Shown here one piece after another: positions 10,670 to 18,767 of a DNA stretch of 34,320 nt. Each line of letters begins with the position of its first letter. Position 1 is the stretch's first letter. The notes beneath the pieces were generated by a model. The model saw only the letters and a program-made list of their open reading frames with translations. It was not told the DNA's origin and searched no databases. The stretch spans positions 1 through 34,320 of the forward strand of contig DWVH01000038.1 in the NCBI GenBank assembly GCA_019120335.1, read 5' to 3'. Both the position numbers and the translations under genes were made by a program. Origin of the DNA: Candidatus Enterococcus stercoripullorum (lineage in GTDB: Bacteria; Bacillota; Bacilli; Lactobacillales; Enterococcaceae).

Positions 10670-12046
10670 TTATTCTTCAGTTTGATTCATATGCACCATA
10701 CTTTTGGCAAATTTGAAACGATAGACAAGCAATAAAAAGATAAACCAAACTGGTGCAAAAAGTAATGCTTGTCGTGTATCAGGTTGGCAGAGTAAGACAA
10801 CTGCAATAAATGCCATAAAAGCTAGAACCAAATAGTCACTTAAAGGATATAGCGGCATTTTAAAAGGATGCTCACTTCGTCCTTGAATGGTTTTTTTGTA
10901 GCGTAAATGGGCTAAAACAATCATACTCCAAATAAATAAGAAACAAGTTGTTGCGACACTTGTAACTAATACAAAAACACCGCTTGGCATCACGTAGTTT
11001 AGAATAACTGCGAGTAAAATCACTCCAGCTGAGAAGAAAATCGCTCTAGCTGGTACTTTATGACTGGTTAATTTTTGGAAAGCTTGTGGTGCATTTCCTT
11101 CAGCCGATAATGAACGCAACATGCGACCGGTTGAATAAATGGCTGAGTTACAAGCAGATGCGGCTGAGCTCAAGACAACGATATTTATAATGGTAGCTGC
11201 GGAGACAATGCCGATTTCTGAAAAAACTTGGACGAATGGACTCTGGCTACCATCCATTGAATTCCATGGGTAAATCGACATAATTACCGCTAATGCACCG
11301 ATATAAAATAAAATGATACGTACTGGAATATTATTAATCGCCTTTGGTAATACACTTTCAGGGTCTTTGGTTTCACCGGCAACTAGGCCAACTAGTTCAA
11401 CTCCGGCAAAGGCAAAAGCAACCATTTGAAAAGAGAGGATAAACCCTTTAGGACCTGCTGCAAAAAAGCCACCGTGCGACCAAAGATTAGTGATGCTTAC
11501 TGCGCCTTGATTAGTGTGAAAATGCGTGATAATCATAAAAATTCCGACAACAATAAGTGCTAAAATAGCAATTACTTTGATTAATGCAAACCAAAATTCT
11601 AACTCACCAAATAAAGAAACAGCAATTAAGTTAAAGGCAATTAGCAGTGTTAAGGCAATGAGCTCGGGCAACCAATTGGGTAAATGAGGCAACCAATATT
11701 TCATATACGTACCAATTGCCGTTAAATCAGCCATGGCAATTGCAATCCAGCAAAACCAATATGTCCAGCCAGTGACAAAAGCCGCCTTAACTCCTAGGTA
11801 TTCAGCGATAAAATCAATAAATGAATGGTGATTAGTATTAGATAAAAGCAACTCACCTAAAGCACGCATAATTAAAAAGCACACGCCTCCCATAACGGCA
11901 TAGGCTAATAGAATCGATGGACCAGCCAATTGAATGGATTTACCTGAGCCTAAGAATAAACCTGTCCCAATGGCTCCGCCTATTGAAATGAGTTGGACGT
12001 GACGATTTTTCAGCCCGCGTTGTAAATCTTCTTTTTCTTTTTTCAT
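10670..12046 (-). CDS. cycA: amino acid permease, CycA-like (D-serine/D-alanine/glycine type)
   Basis: This 458-residue APC-superfamily permease (AAT family) has about 12 membrane helices. The N-terminus reads RHVQLISIGGAIGTGLFLGSG, then MRALGELLLSN and GWTYWFCWIAIAMAD. These stretches resemble the CycA branch more closely than AroP or LysP, as does the ending DTRQALLFAPVWFI. CycA imports D-alanine, D-serine and glycine with H+. That substrate is inferred from likeness. AAAGGAAG precedes the ATG. A near-perfect CodY box in its promoter implies repression when branched-chain amino acids and GTP are plentiful, as expected for an amino acid importer. It is divergent from a second permease gene. 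Confidence 0.85.
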   Translation of the reverse strand: MKKEKEDLQRGLKNRHVQLISIGGAIGTGLFLGSGKSIQLAGPSILLAYAVMGGVCFLIMRALGELLLSNTNHHSFIDFIAEYLGVKAAFVTGWTYWFCWIAIAMADLTAIGTYMKYWLPHLPNWLPELIALTLLIAFNLIAVSLFGELEFWFALIKVIAILALIVVGIFMIITHFHTNQGAVSITNLWSHGGFFAAGPKGFILSFQMVAFAFAGVELVGLVAGETKDPESVLPKAINNIPVRIILFYIGALAVIMSIYPWNSMDGSQSPFVQVFSEIGIVSAATIINIVVLSSAASACNSAIYSTGRMLRSLSAEGNAPQAFQKLTSHKVPARAIFFSAGVILLAVILNYVMPSGVFVLVTSVATTCFLFIWSMIVLAHLRYKKTIQGRSEHPFKMPLYPLSDYLVLAFMAFIAVVLLCQPDTRQALLFAPVWFIFLLLVYRFKFAKSMVHMNQTEE

Positions 12047-12087
12047 GAATAACTTCCTTTAAATTTCTATTTTTTGTGAATACTATC

Positions 12088-12115
12088 ATTTTATTACATT
12101 TTCTGAAAATTTCAA
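12088..12115 (-). promoter_or_regulatory. cycA promoter with CodY box
   Basis: On the minus strand TTGAAA (12110-12115) and TAAAAT (12088-12093) are 16 bases apart. CATTTTCTGAAAATT (12097-12111, plus strand) matches the CodY consensus AATTTTCWGAAAATT at 14 of 15 positions and fills the spacer. A weaker CodY-like stretch (11 of 15) lies at 12168-12182. Confidence 0.75.
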
Positions 12116-12239
12116 ACAATTCTCAAAGAAAATGATAAGATATACGTATTGTTCTTAATGAAAACTTAATTTTCTAAAATAGTTATTCTAAATAATTGCC
12201 AAAATCGTAAATAAAATAATAAAAAATGATAAAAATCTC

Positions 12240-12268
12240 ATGAAAAGAAATGTCATGATGTGTATAAT
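12240..12268 (+). promoter_or_regulatory. promoter of the second amino acid permease
   Basis: A perfect TATAAT (12263-12268) is 17 bases from a -35-like ATGAAA (12240-12245). Confidence 0.6.
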
Positions 12269-12311
12269 GAATGGTATTGTTGGTTAAATTTTTGAATGTA
12301 AAGGAAATAAA

Positions 12312-13685
12312 ATGGATTTATTTAGAAAAAAACAAATAACTAGTCAGCAAAACAGTCATTTAAGCAAAACATTGAAATTAAAAGATTTAATTTTGCTAGG
12401 GATTGGAGCGGTTATTGGTACGGGAATATTTGTCGTTCCAGGACAAGCTGCGGCTAATTTAGCAGGACCAGGCTTGACATTATCCTTTGTATTAGCTGCT
12501 TTTGTTGTGATACTTACAGGTTTTAGTTTTGCTGAGTTTGCCTCACGTATTCCGGTCATCGGTGGGGCATATAGCTATATGTATGTGGTTTTTGGAGAGT
12601 TTATCGCATGGCTTACGGGATGGTTTTTATTATGTGAGTACATGTTGGCTGTGGCTTCAGTAGCCTCAGGATGGTCTGCGTATTTTCAAGGCTTTTTAAG
12701 TTACCTACATATTCAATTACCACAAGCCTTGACTGCTGGTTTGAATCTTGAAAGGGGCACCTATTTCGATTTGATTGCAGGACTTGTCGTGATTTTTGTC
12801 GTCTTTTGGGTGCTACAAGAAGCAAAAAAAGCACTAGCCCTCAATAATTTTATGGTATGGATCAAGTTTGGTATCATTGCTTTATTCATTGTTGTTGGTG
12901 TCTTTTTTGTGAAACCTAGCAATTGGCAACCTTATTTACCTTTTGGCGCAGAAGGTGTGATTGATGGGGCGGCTTTGGTGTTCTTTGCCTTTTTAGGTTT
13001 TGATGCCATCGCGATGGCTACAGAAGAAGTCGTGGAACCACAAAAGACTGTGCCACGAGGGATGATTGGCGCTATTGCAATTTCAACAGTCCTTTATATC
13101 ATTGTCACAGCTATTTTAACAGGTTTAGTCCCTTATACAAAATTAGGTGTCAATGATCCAGTAGCGTTTGCGATGCGCTTTTTACATTTAGATTTAGTTG
13201 GTTCCATTATTTCTATTGGGGCGATTTTAACTTTACTAACTGTGACGATTTCAATGATGTATTCTTTAGCACGTTTGGTTTATGCGATTAGTAAAGATGG
13301 CTTACTACCAATCTCTTTGAATAAAGTAGATACCAAAACCCATACGCCTGTGCGCGCGACTTTAGTTTCAGGTGCGGTAGTCTTTGTCTTTGCGACGATG
13401 TTTCCACTACAAATCTTAGCCGAATTAACCAATATTGTTGCTTTAGGCTATCTGATTATGATGGCATTGGGCATTATTCGCTTACGTCAAGTAGCGGGTG
13501 ATCCGAAACCCGGTGAATTTAAAGTACCGTTTGTGCCTATTTTTCCACTCATTACCGTGGGCTTTTGTATCTTTTTAATGGTGCAACTATCTTTAACCAC
13601 TTGGATTGTCTTTTTCATTAGTTTGGTAATTGGTTTAGGCATATACTTCGGTTATGGTTATAAACATTCAACATTAAATAAATAA
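12312..13685 (+). CDS. APC-family amino acid permease, cationic amino acid transporter type
   Basis: This 457-residue protein has about 12 membrane helices. Its GIGAVIGTGIFVVPGQAAANLAGPGLTLSF (around residues 30-60), AFASRIPVIGG-like AEFASRIPVIGGAYSYMYV and FFAFLGFDAIAMATEEVVEPQKTVPRG stretches place it in the CAT/YfnA group of the APC superfamily. Such proteins exchange or import amino acids with H+. Substrate predictions within this group are unreliable, and 'cationic' is a family name rather than a shown specificity. AAAGGAAA precedes the ATG. The gene is transcribed alone, between a divergent promoter region and a bidirectional terminator. Confidence 0.87.
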   Translation: MDLFRKKQITSQQNSHLSKTLKLKDLILLGIGAVIGTGIFVVPGQAAANLAGPGLTLSFVLAAFVVILTGFSFAEFASRIPVIGGAYSYMYVVFGEFIAWLTGWFLLCEYMLAVASVASGWSAYFQGFLSYLHIQLPQALTAGLNLERGTYFDLIAGLVVIFVVFWVLQEAKKALALNNFMVWIKFGIIALFIVVGVFFVKPSNWQPYLPFGAEGVIDGAALVFFAFLGFDAIAMATEEVVEPQKTVPRGMIGAIAISTVLYIIVTAILTGLVPYTKLGVNDPVAFAMRFLHLDLVGSIISIGAILTLLTVTISMMYSLARLVYAISKDGLLPISLNKVDTKTHTPVRATLVSGAVVFVFATMFPLQILAELTNIVALGYLIMMALGIIRLRQVAGDPKPGEFKVPFVPIFPLITVGFCIFLMVQLSLTTWIVFFISLVIGLGIYFGYGYKHSTLNK

Positions 13686-13725
13686 AAAAAGGTTCAACGC
13701 AAAATTTTGTGTTGAACCTTTTTTA
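13685..13725. terminator. bidirectional terminator between permease and telA
   Basis: AAAGGTTCAAC pairs with GTTGAACCTTT, the stem continuing inward with GCAAAA/TTTTGT. A and T runs flank it on either side, so it can work for both convergent genes. Confidence 0.93.
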
Positions 13726-14910
13726 CTAAGAATGGGTAATTTCCAATAGTTTTTGTTTGAGATTTTCTTCCATGACGCCAAGTTCAATTTCAGCTGCTTG
13801 ACGCTTTTCTTTTCCTTCTTTTTGGATACGCAATGTTTCTTGAATAGTTTCAATCAAATCATCTTGCGTTTTTTGTAAGGTTTCGATATCAATAATACCG
13901 CGTTCATTTTCTTTGGCGGTTTCAATGGCAGAGACTTTCAATAATTCTGCATTTTTCTTCAGTAAATCATTGGTCGTTTCTGATACTTGACGTTGTGCAG
14001 TCACAGCATCTTTTTGGCGTAATAAGGTCAAGGCAATGACGACTTGATTTTTCCAAAGAGGAATGGCTGTATGGATAGACGATTGAATCTTTTCAGCCAA
14101 GACTTGATTGGTATTTTGAATTAAGCGAATTTGTGGTGCTTGTTGAATGGTGACTTGACGCGTTAATCTTAAATCATGGGTACGTTTTTCAAGTCGGTCT
14201 AAAAATTGGGTGTAATCATTGACAATTTGGACATCCATCTGATCACCTGAGGCTTGAGCTTTAGCCACTGCTTGAGGAATGATTTGATTTTGTAATTCAT
14301 CGATTTTCAATTCACCTGCGGCAATGTAAATATTTAAAGCATCAAAGTAATCTTTATTCTTTTGATACATTTGTTCAAGCATTTGATTATCCTTGATTAG
14401 CCCATCTTTTTCGTGTTCTAATTTGACAGCGACTTTATCGATTTGTGCACCGATTTTTTGGTATTTAGCGGTAATTTCATAAATTGATTGTTTCACTTTG
14501 CCAAACATTCTTTGGAAGAAATTGCCTTCACCTGCTCGTAATTCATCAGGGTTGGCTTCTTGTAGGCGATACATTAACTCGTTTAAAGAATCCCCTATTG
14601 GCCCAATGTCGTTAGCTTGGACGTGACTTAGCATACTTTGCGAGAATTCACTTAACTTACTTTGGGCATTGGCACCGTAGATTATGACCGCCTGAGCATC
14701 ATTGACATCAATTTGGGAAGCGAGTTGTTTGGCTTGCTCTTGATAATTGGTATCTAAACGGTCAATTAAACGAGGCGCTGTTTGTTTTTCTTGAAATTGT
14801 TTGATTTCGTTTTGTTGACTACTAGTTAATTCATTGGTATCAACGGAAAAAGGATTGGCTAATAAGTCATCCAAACTTTTATTAGTATCTGGTGTTAAAT
14901 TGTCCATCAT
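13726..14910 (-). CDS. telA: TelA/YaaN-family toxic anion resistance protein
   Basis: This 394-residue soluble, highly helical protein matches the TelA family (PF05816), including the central [30 protein letters not shown] stretch (about residues 125-155) and long coiled-coil-like helices after it. Members have been linked to tellurite and cell-envelope antimicrobial resistance, but the mechanism is not known. Its start has two adjacent ATG codons (14910 and 14907), with AGGCAGGAAAC upstream. It lies 18 bases downstream of xpaC on the same strand; the xpaC-yaaN pair is conserved in Bacillus, which supports a joint function. Confidence 0.88.
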   Translation of the reverse strand: MMDNLTPDTNKSLDDLLANPFSVDTNELTSSQQNEIKQFQEKQTAPRLIDRLDTNYQEQAKQLASQIDVNDAQAVIIYGANAQSKLSEFSQSMLSHVQANDIGPIGDSLNELMYRLQEANPDELRAGEGNFFQRMFGKVKQSIYEITAKYQKIGAQIDKVAVKLEHEKDGLIKDNQMLEQMYQKNKDYFDALNIYIAAGELKIDELQNQIIPQAVAKAQASGDQMDVQIVNDYTQFLDRLEKRTHDLRLTRQVTIQQAPQIRLIQNTNQVLAEKIQSSIHTAIPLWKNQVVIALTLLRQKDAVTAQRQVSETTNDLLKKNAELLKVSAIETAKENERGIIDIETLQKTQDDLIETIQETLRIQKEGKEKRQAAEIELGVMEENLKQKLLEITHS

Positions 14911-14928
14911 GTTTCCTGCCTTTCAATG

Positions 14929-15792
14929 CTAAAATTGTAGGGTTTGATGATCTGAATCTTTTTCGATATGTTTTTTTGCCATATTGATTTCAATGTCCAT
15001 ATCTTCAAAATCCTCCGCTACAAAGTCTTGATAATCACGTTGAATCAATTCAGTTAATTGTTCGATGACTTGAATGCCTTCTTCTAGACGATCATAAGCT
15101 TCTCGACTTTTGATTTCATGATTATTGATTTCAACATATTTATTGGTTAAATCGACCAAGTTAGGAAGATGTGTATATAAAAATAGACTTGCATCGGATA
15201 AGCGTGTTGGATTTTTGACGATTTCTTTAAACAATGCTTTAGAAATTTTAAGATAGTCATGACGTAAATCTAAGGCTTTTAATTTTGAATTGCTTCTCAC
15301 ATTTTTTTGTAATTGCTCAATTTGAATTTTGGCTTGATTCATCGTGTCACGGAATAACTCAATTTCGCTATCACTTAAGCCTAATTCATGGTAATATTGT
15401 TCTTTGGCTTTAGATAATGGTGGCAAAGTATTCGGACGCACGACTTTATTTTGAAAATATTTACGCCAAGCTATATACAAATAAATGGGAATGAATAGTG
15501 CAAAAATCTTCATCGTTGTTTCGATGACGGTTTCTACAAAATCATAGCGTAAATCATAATAAAATGCATGATCAAAAGCAATTGTAGCACAGGCGATAAT
15601 GGCAATAGCATAAATTAGGCTCTTATATATTGGTTTATCTTTACGCTGATTTGTTAGTGCTTGGATCGCTAAATAAGCCATAAAAATAATAAAGGAAATG
15701 GCTGCTGCAAGTAAAAAGAAAGTTTCAAAATAACCTAGTACTAAAAAAGCAATCACAATCAGTACGCCAAATATAAATAGATTTTTTTTCAT
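14929..15792 (-). CDS. xpaC: XpaC-family membrane protein
   Basis: This 287-residue protein belongs to the XpaC family (PF10112), named after hydrolysis of 5-bromo-4-chloroindolyl phosphate in Bacillus; the true role is unclear. The N-terminal 115 residues hold about four hydrophobic segments. The rest is a charged helical cytoplasmic domain (LSDSEIELFRDTMNQAKIQIEQLQKNV). The ATG at 15792 is chosen because AAGGGGAGGG lies just upstream; the frame is open to 15900, but that extension has no ribosome site. It forms an operon with telA. A TATAAT on the minus strand (15818-15823) may be the -10, although no clear -35 was found. Confidence 0.85.
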   Translation of the reverse strand: MKKNLFIFGVLIVIAFLVLGYFETFFLLAAAISFIIFMAYLAIQALTNQRKDKPIYKSLIYAIAIIACATIAFDHAFYYDLRYDFVETVIETTMKIFALFIPIYLYIAWRKYFQNKVVRPNTLPPLSKAKEQYYHELGLSDSEIELFRDTMNQAKIQIEQLQKNVRSNSKLKALDLRHDYLKISKALFKEIVKNPTRLSDASLFLYTHLPNLVDLTNKYVEINNHEIKSREAYDRLEEGIQVIEQLTELIQRDYQDFVAEDFEDMDIEINMAKKHIEKDSDHQTLQF

Positions 15793-15954
15793 TAGAACCC
15801 TCCCCTTAAAGGTGTAGATTATATACTGTACTTGCTCCGAAATGGGCAAGCGTTCACTTCTTTTATATTTTAGCATTTTTTTGACCAGAAAAGTATCCAA
15901 CTGAGGAAGTATTTTATGGATTTATGAAAAATATAAGAAATCTTTTGTTTCCTA

Positions 15955-15963
15955 TGGTAAACT
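15955..15963 (+). promoter_or_regulatory. extended -10 promoter for the nudix-macP-mtnN operon
   Basis: TGG-TAAACT fits an extended -10 (TGn plus hexamer) 32 bases before the first ATG of the operon. No recognisable -35 lies at the normal distance. Confidence 0.4.
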
Positions 15964-15994
15964 AGAAACAAATAAAAGCAAAGGATGAAGTATA

Positions 15995-16564
15995 ATGTTG
16001 GAATTTCAAGATTTTGAAGAAAAAACAATCCACCGTAAAGAAATTTTTCATGGAAATATTATTGATGTATGTGTCGATGAAGTCCAATTACCTGATGGCT
16101 CCCATTCACAAAGAGAACTTGTCTTTCATCCAGGTGGGGTAGCAATCATTGCGATAACTGATGAAGATAAGATGGTTTTTGTTAAACAATTTAGAAAGCC
16201 ACTTGAATCTGTTATTTTAGAGATTCCAGCTGGTAAAATTGATCCAGGTGAAAATATTCATCCATTGACCACTGGACAACGTGAATTAGAAGAAGAGGTA
16301 CAACTTCAGGCGAAAGATTGGGAATTAGTGGCGCAAATGTATCTTTCACCCGGATTTGCCAATGAACAGTTATATATTTATCATGCCAAACATTTGAGCA
16401 AGGTAGAAAATCCTAAAGCAATGGATGAAGATGAAGTCTTAGAAGTGTATGAATTAACATTAGAAGAGGCCAAACAAGCGATTATGAATAGAGAAATATG
16501 TGATGCAAAGACGATTTTTGCCATCCAATATTGGGAAAATTTGAAACTTAAGGAAGGTCGATGA
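15995..16564 (+). CDS. nudF: Nudix hydrolase, ADP-ribose pyrophosphatase type
   Basis: This 189-residue protein has the ADP-ribose pyrophosphatase layout: an N-terminal dimerisation strand region (EKTIHRKEIFHGNIIDVCVDEVQLPDG), VKQFRKPLESVILEIPAGKIDPGE, then the Nudix box. Members cleave ADP-ribose to AMP and ribose 5-phosphate. The Nudix box is unusual: nine residues rather than seven separate the first Glu from RE (GENIHPLTTGQRELEEEV), and the usual Gly after EEx is Gln. The metal-binding REL-EE core is intact, so activity is plausible. AAAGGATG precedes the ATG. It is the first gene of an operon and overlaps nothing; macP starts one base after its stop. Confidence 0.87.
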   Translation: MLEFQDFEEKTIHRKEIFHGNIIDVCVDEVQLPDGSHSQRELVFHPGGVAIIAITDEDKMVFVKQFRKPLESVILEIPAGKIDPGENIHPLTTGQRELEEEVQLQAKDWELVAQMYLSPGFANEQLYIYHAKHLSKVENPKAMDEDEVLEVYELTLEEAKQAIMNREICDAKTIFAIQYWENLKLKEGR

Positions 16565-16565
16565 A

Positions 16566-16862
16566 ATGTCAGATAAGCCCTTACTCACACGTGCAGAATT
16601 AAGAAGACGGCGTGAACAAGAGCAACAGGCGTTAGAACGTAATCAAAAAATTGTTGCCAAACAAGCACAAAAAGAATTTGAACAAGAAGAACAACGCATC
16701 GCTCGTCATTATCGCAAAGAAGCGAAAAAGAATAAAGAAATTCATAAATCACGGGTAGAAGAAAAAGAAACTTCTCGTGCCTTAAATTCTTTTTTATGGA
16801 AAGCAATTATTATTGTTGGGTTACTGTTGGTTTTAATTTTTATATTTATCCTTTTCATATAA
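16566..16862 (+). CDS. macP: MacP-like cell wall synthase accessory membrane protein
   Basis: This 98-residue protein has a KPLLTRAELRRRREQEQ start, a long charged helix (about residues 8-70, probable coiled coil) and one C-terminal transmembrane helix (ALNSFLWKAIIIVGLLLVLI), so the bulk is cytoplasmic. In Streptococcus pneumoniae the small membrane phosphoprotein MacP, which activates PBP2a, is encoded between a Nudix gene and the MTA/SAH nucleosidase gene. The same gene order occurs here. Size and the KPLLT N-terminus fit, although streptococcal MacP is not strongly similar over its middle. The assignment rests mainly on position and topology. A threonine in PLLT could be a kinase target, but this is inference. 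Confidence 0.6.
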   Translation: MSDKPLLTRAELRRRREQEQQALERNQKIVAKQAQKEFEQEEQRIARHYRKEAKKNKEIHKSRVEEKETSRALNSFLWKAIIIVGLLLVLIFIFILFI

Positions 16863-16885
16863 TTTATTTAGAAAGTTGGTAGAAA

Positions 16886-17581
16886 ATGAAAATCGGAATT
16901 ATCGGTGCTATGGATCAAGAAGTAAAAATATTAAAGGAAAAAATGGAAGCGCCAATGTCTTGGGAACGTGCCGGCGTCTTATTTGTTTCGGGAACATTAG
17001 GCAAGCATGATGTGATTGTGGTACGCTCAGGCATTGGAAAAGTAGCTGCTAGTGTCACAACGAGTTTATTGATTCAACAATACGGAGTCAATATGGTGAT
17101 TAATACGGGTTCTGCCGGAGGAATTGGTGAAGGATTGCAAGTCGGTGATGTCGTTTTTTCTGAAAAATTAGCGTATTTTGATGTTGATGTTACGGGTTTT
17201 GGTTATGATTATGGTCAATTACCAGCAGGCATGCCATTATATTTTGAAGCAAGCCAGTATATTATTGATGAAATGAAAAAAGCCGCGGAAAAAACTGGCC
17301 AACAAGTGCGTAGTGGCTTAATCGTAACCGGAGATAGCTTTGTCAATAGTCCAGAAAAAATTGCGGAAATTAAATCACACTTTCCAGAGGCGCTTGCTTG
17401 TGAGATGGAGGGTGCAGCGATTGCCCAAACTGCCCGTCAATTTCATATTCCATTTTTAGTTGTACGAGCAATTAGCGATACAGCAGACCATCAAGCAACG
17501 ATGAGTTTTGATGAATTTATTGATGAAGCTGGAAAACGTTCCGCAGAAATGGTGATTGAGTTTTTGAATACAATCAAATAA
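16886..17581 (+). CDS. mtnN: 5'-methylthioadenosine/S-adenosylhomocysteine nucleosidase
   Basis: This 231-residue enzyme has the MtnN/Pfs hallmarks: MKIGIIGAMDQEV with Glu12, the GSAGGI phosphorylase-type loop, VTGDSFV, the substrate-binding CEMEGAA and catalytic Asp in RAISDTAD. It splits methylthioadenosine and S-adenosylhomocysteine to adenine plus the thioribose products, recycling methyl-donor waste and supplying the substrate of LuxS. Length is standard. It lies 23 bases after macP and its stop codon directly abuts the next frame. Confidence 0.96.
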   Translation: MKIGIIGAMDQEVKILKEKMEAPMSWERAGVLFVSGTLGKHDVIVVRSGIGKVAASVTTSLLIQQYGVNMVINTGSAGGIGEGLQVGDVVFSEKLAYFDVDVTGFGYDYGQLPAGMPLYFEASQYIIDEMKKAAEKTGQQVRSGLIVTGDSFVNSPEKIAEIKSHFPEALACEMEGAAIAQTARQFHIPFLVVRAISDTADHQATMSFDEFIDEAGKRSAEMVIEFLNTIK

Positions 17582-17599
17582 ATGAAAAAAGGTGAAAAT

Positions 17600-18145
17600 A
17601 TGAAGGCTTTAATTTCGATTGATTATACGTATGATTTCGTCGCAACAGAGGGTAAATTAACAACCGGTGAATATGGTCAACAAATTGAAGAAGCGTTGGT
17701 AAAGGTTACGAAAGATTTTATTGAAAATGATGATTTTGTGGTTTTCGCCATTGATGGTCATGAAACAAAGGATCATTATCATCCAGAAAATCAAATTTTC
17801 CCACCACATAATCTGTTAGGCACACATGGTCGCGACTTATATGGTAAATTGGCTGATTTGTATGAGCAAAATAAAAGTAAAGAAACAATTTACTGGCTAG
17901 ACAAACGTCATTATTCCGCTTTTTGTGGGACTGATTTAGATTTACGCTTGAGAGAACGCCAAATTACCGAAATCTATTTAACTGGGGTGTGTACTGATAT
18001 TTGTGTGTTGCATACTGCTGTAGATGCATATAATTTAGGTTATAAAATTTTTATCGTGGAAGATGCTGTGCAAAGCTTTGATCAAGTGGGTCATCAATGG
18101 GCACTTAATCATTTCAAAAACACATTAGGGGCGACAATCGTTTAA
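17600..18145 (+). CDS. pncA: nicotinamidase, isochorismatase-like fold
   Basis: This 181-residue protein has the cysteine hydrolase triad Asp8 (SIDYTYDF), Lys102 (WLDKRHYSAF) and Cys135 (GVCTDICV), with metal ligands including Asp52 and His54 (AIDGHETKDHYHP). This fits nicotinamidase, which deamidates nicotinamide to nicotinate for NAD salvage. The start at 17600 is preferred, since AAAAGGTG lies seven bases upstream. An ATG at 17582 abuts the mtnN stop but would place the ribosome site inside the gene. It is co-transcribed with the ADP-ribose Nudix gene, so two steps of NAD turnover are in one operon. Another isochorismatase-type amidase cannot be excluded. Confidence 0.86.
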   Translation: MKALISIDYTYDFVATEGKLTTGEYGQQIEEALVKVTKDFIENDDFVVFAIDGHETKDHYHPENQIFPPHNLLGTHGRDLYGKLADLYEQNKSKETIYWLDKRHYSAFCGTDLDLRLRERQITEIYLTGVCTDICVLHTAVDAYNLGYKIFIVEDAVQSFDQVGHQWALNHFKNTLGATIV

Positions 18146-18679
18146 ATGAAAGCAAAAATTTTAGATAAACAAACTTTTGAACAACTCATTGATTTAGTAA
18201 ATACCCAAGGAAATTACTGTGGGACGTATTGTTGTGTAGTATTATTAAGCTACTTTCAAAAACATTTTACGCCAGCTATTTTGCCTGACTTCTTACAGGA
18301 AAATACACAGCAATGTCAAGCAAGTTTGGTCGAAATATTAAAACTATTGGTGCAACCATTTGGCTTTCCTACCTTACCGATTGAGTTGTCGATGGGGTTG
18401 AATCGATTTTTTAGGCGTTACCAGATGCCTTATCGTGCCCATAGTACTACTATGGTTTGTCTGACACGTATTAAAAAACGAATTGATGCCGGACTTCCCT
18501 TGATTGTGGGTTTATCTAAGCGAAGAGGGAGTGACTATGGGAATCACTGGGTTGTTTGCTACGGGTATTTGCAAAATGAAGACGGTAGCTATGATTTGTT
18601 GGTGCATGATGTTTGGGGCAATCCGGCTAAAATTATTCCGGGAAAGTGGGTTAATAGCACGGTTTCGATTAAGCGATAA
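18146..18679 (+). CDS. C39-like papain-fold protein, putative cysteine peptidase
   Basis: This 177-residue protein carries a possible Cys-His-Asp triad: Cys25 in GNYCGTYCCVVLLSYF, His134 in YGNHWVVCYGY and Asp155 in LLVHDVWGNP. This arrangement matches peptidase C39-like (papain-fold) proteins, which usually begin NYCGPAA. There is no signal peptide or membrane helix, so it should be cytoplasmic. Its ATG follows the pncA stop directly (TAAATG), with only a distant AGGGG, so translational coupling is likely. It closes the operon begun by nudF. The substrate is unknown; transglutaminase- or amidase-like activity would fit the fold equally well. Confidence 0.65.
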   Translation: MKAKILDKQTFEQLIDLVNTQGNYCGTYCCVVLLSYFQKHFTPAILPDFLQENTQQCQASLVEILKLLVQPFGFPTLPIELSMGLNRFFRRYQMPYRAHSTTMVCLTRIKKRIDAGLPLIVGLSKRRGSDYGNHWVVCYGYLQNEDGSYDLLVHDVWGNPAKIIPGKWVNSTVSIKR

Positions 18680-18706
18680 TTATTTTTATGAAAACACAAG
18701 AAAATT

Positions 18707-18735
18707 TTCGAAATCACCTCAAGATATGATACAAT
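18707..18735 (+). promoter_or_regulatory. promoter of the prs paralogue
   Basis: TTCGAA (18707-18712) is 17 bases from TACAAT (18730-18735), which is preceded by TGA as an extended -10. Confidence 0.6.
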
Positions 18736-18767
18736 AAAAGAAAAAAACATTTTTGGAGGATGAAACG

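Noticed and set aside
18504-18737. Plus-strand frame overlapping the C39-like gene and the prs2 promoter
   Set aside because: Composition is unlike a real protein and it overlaps better-supported features.
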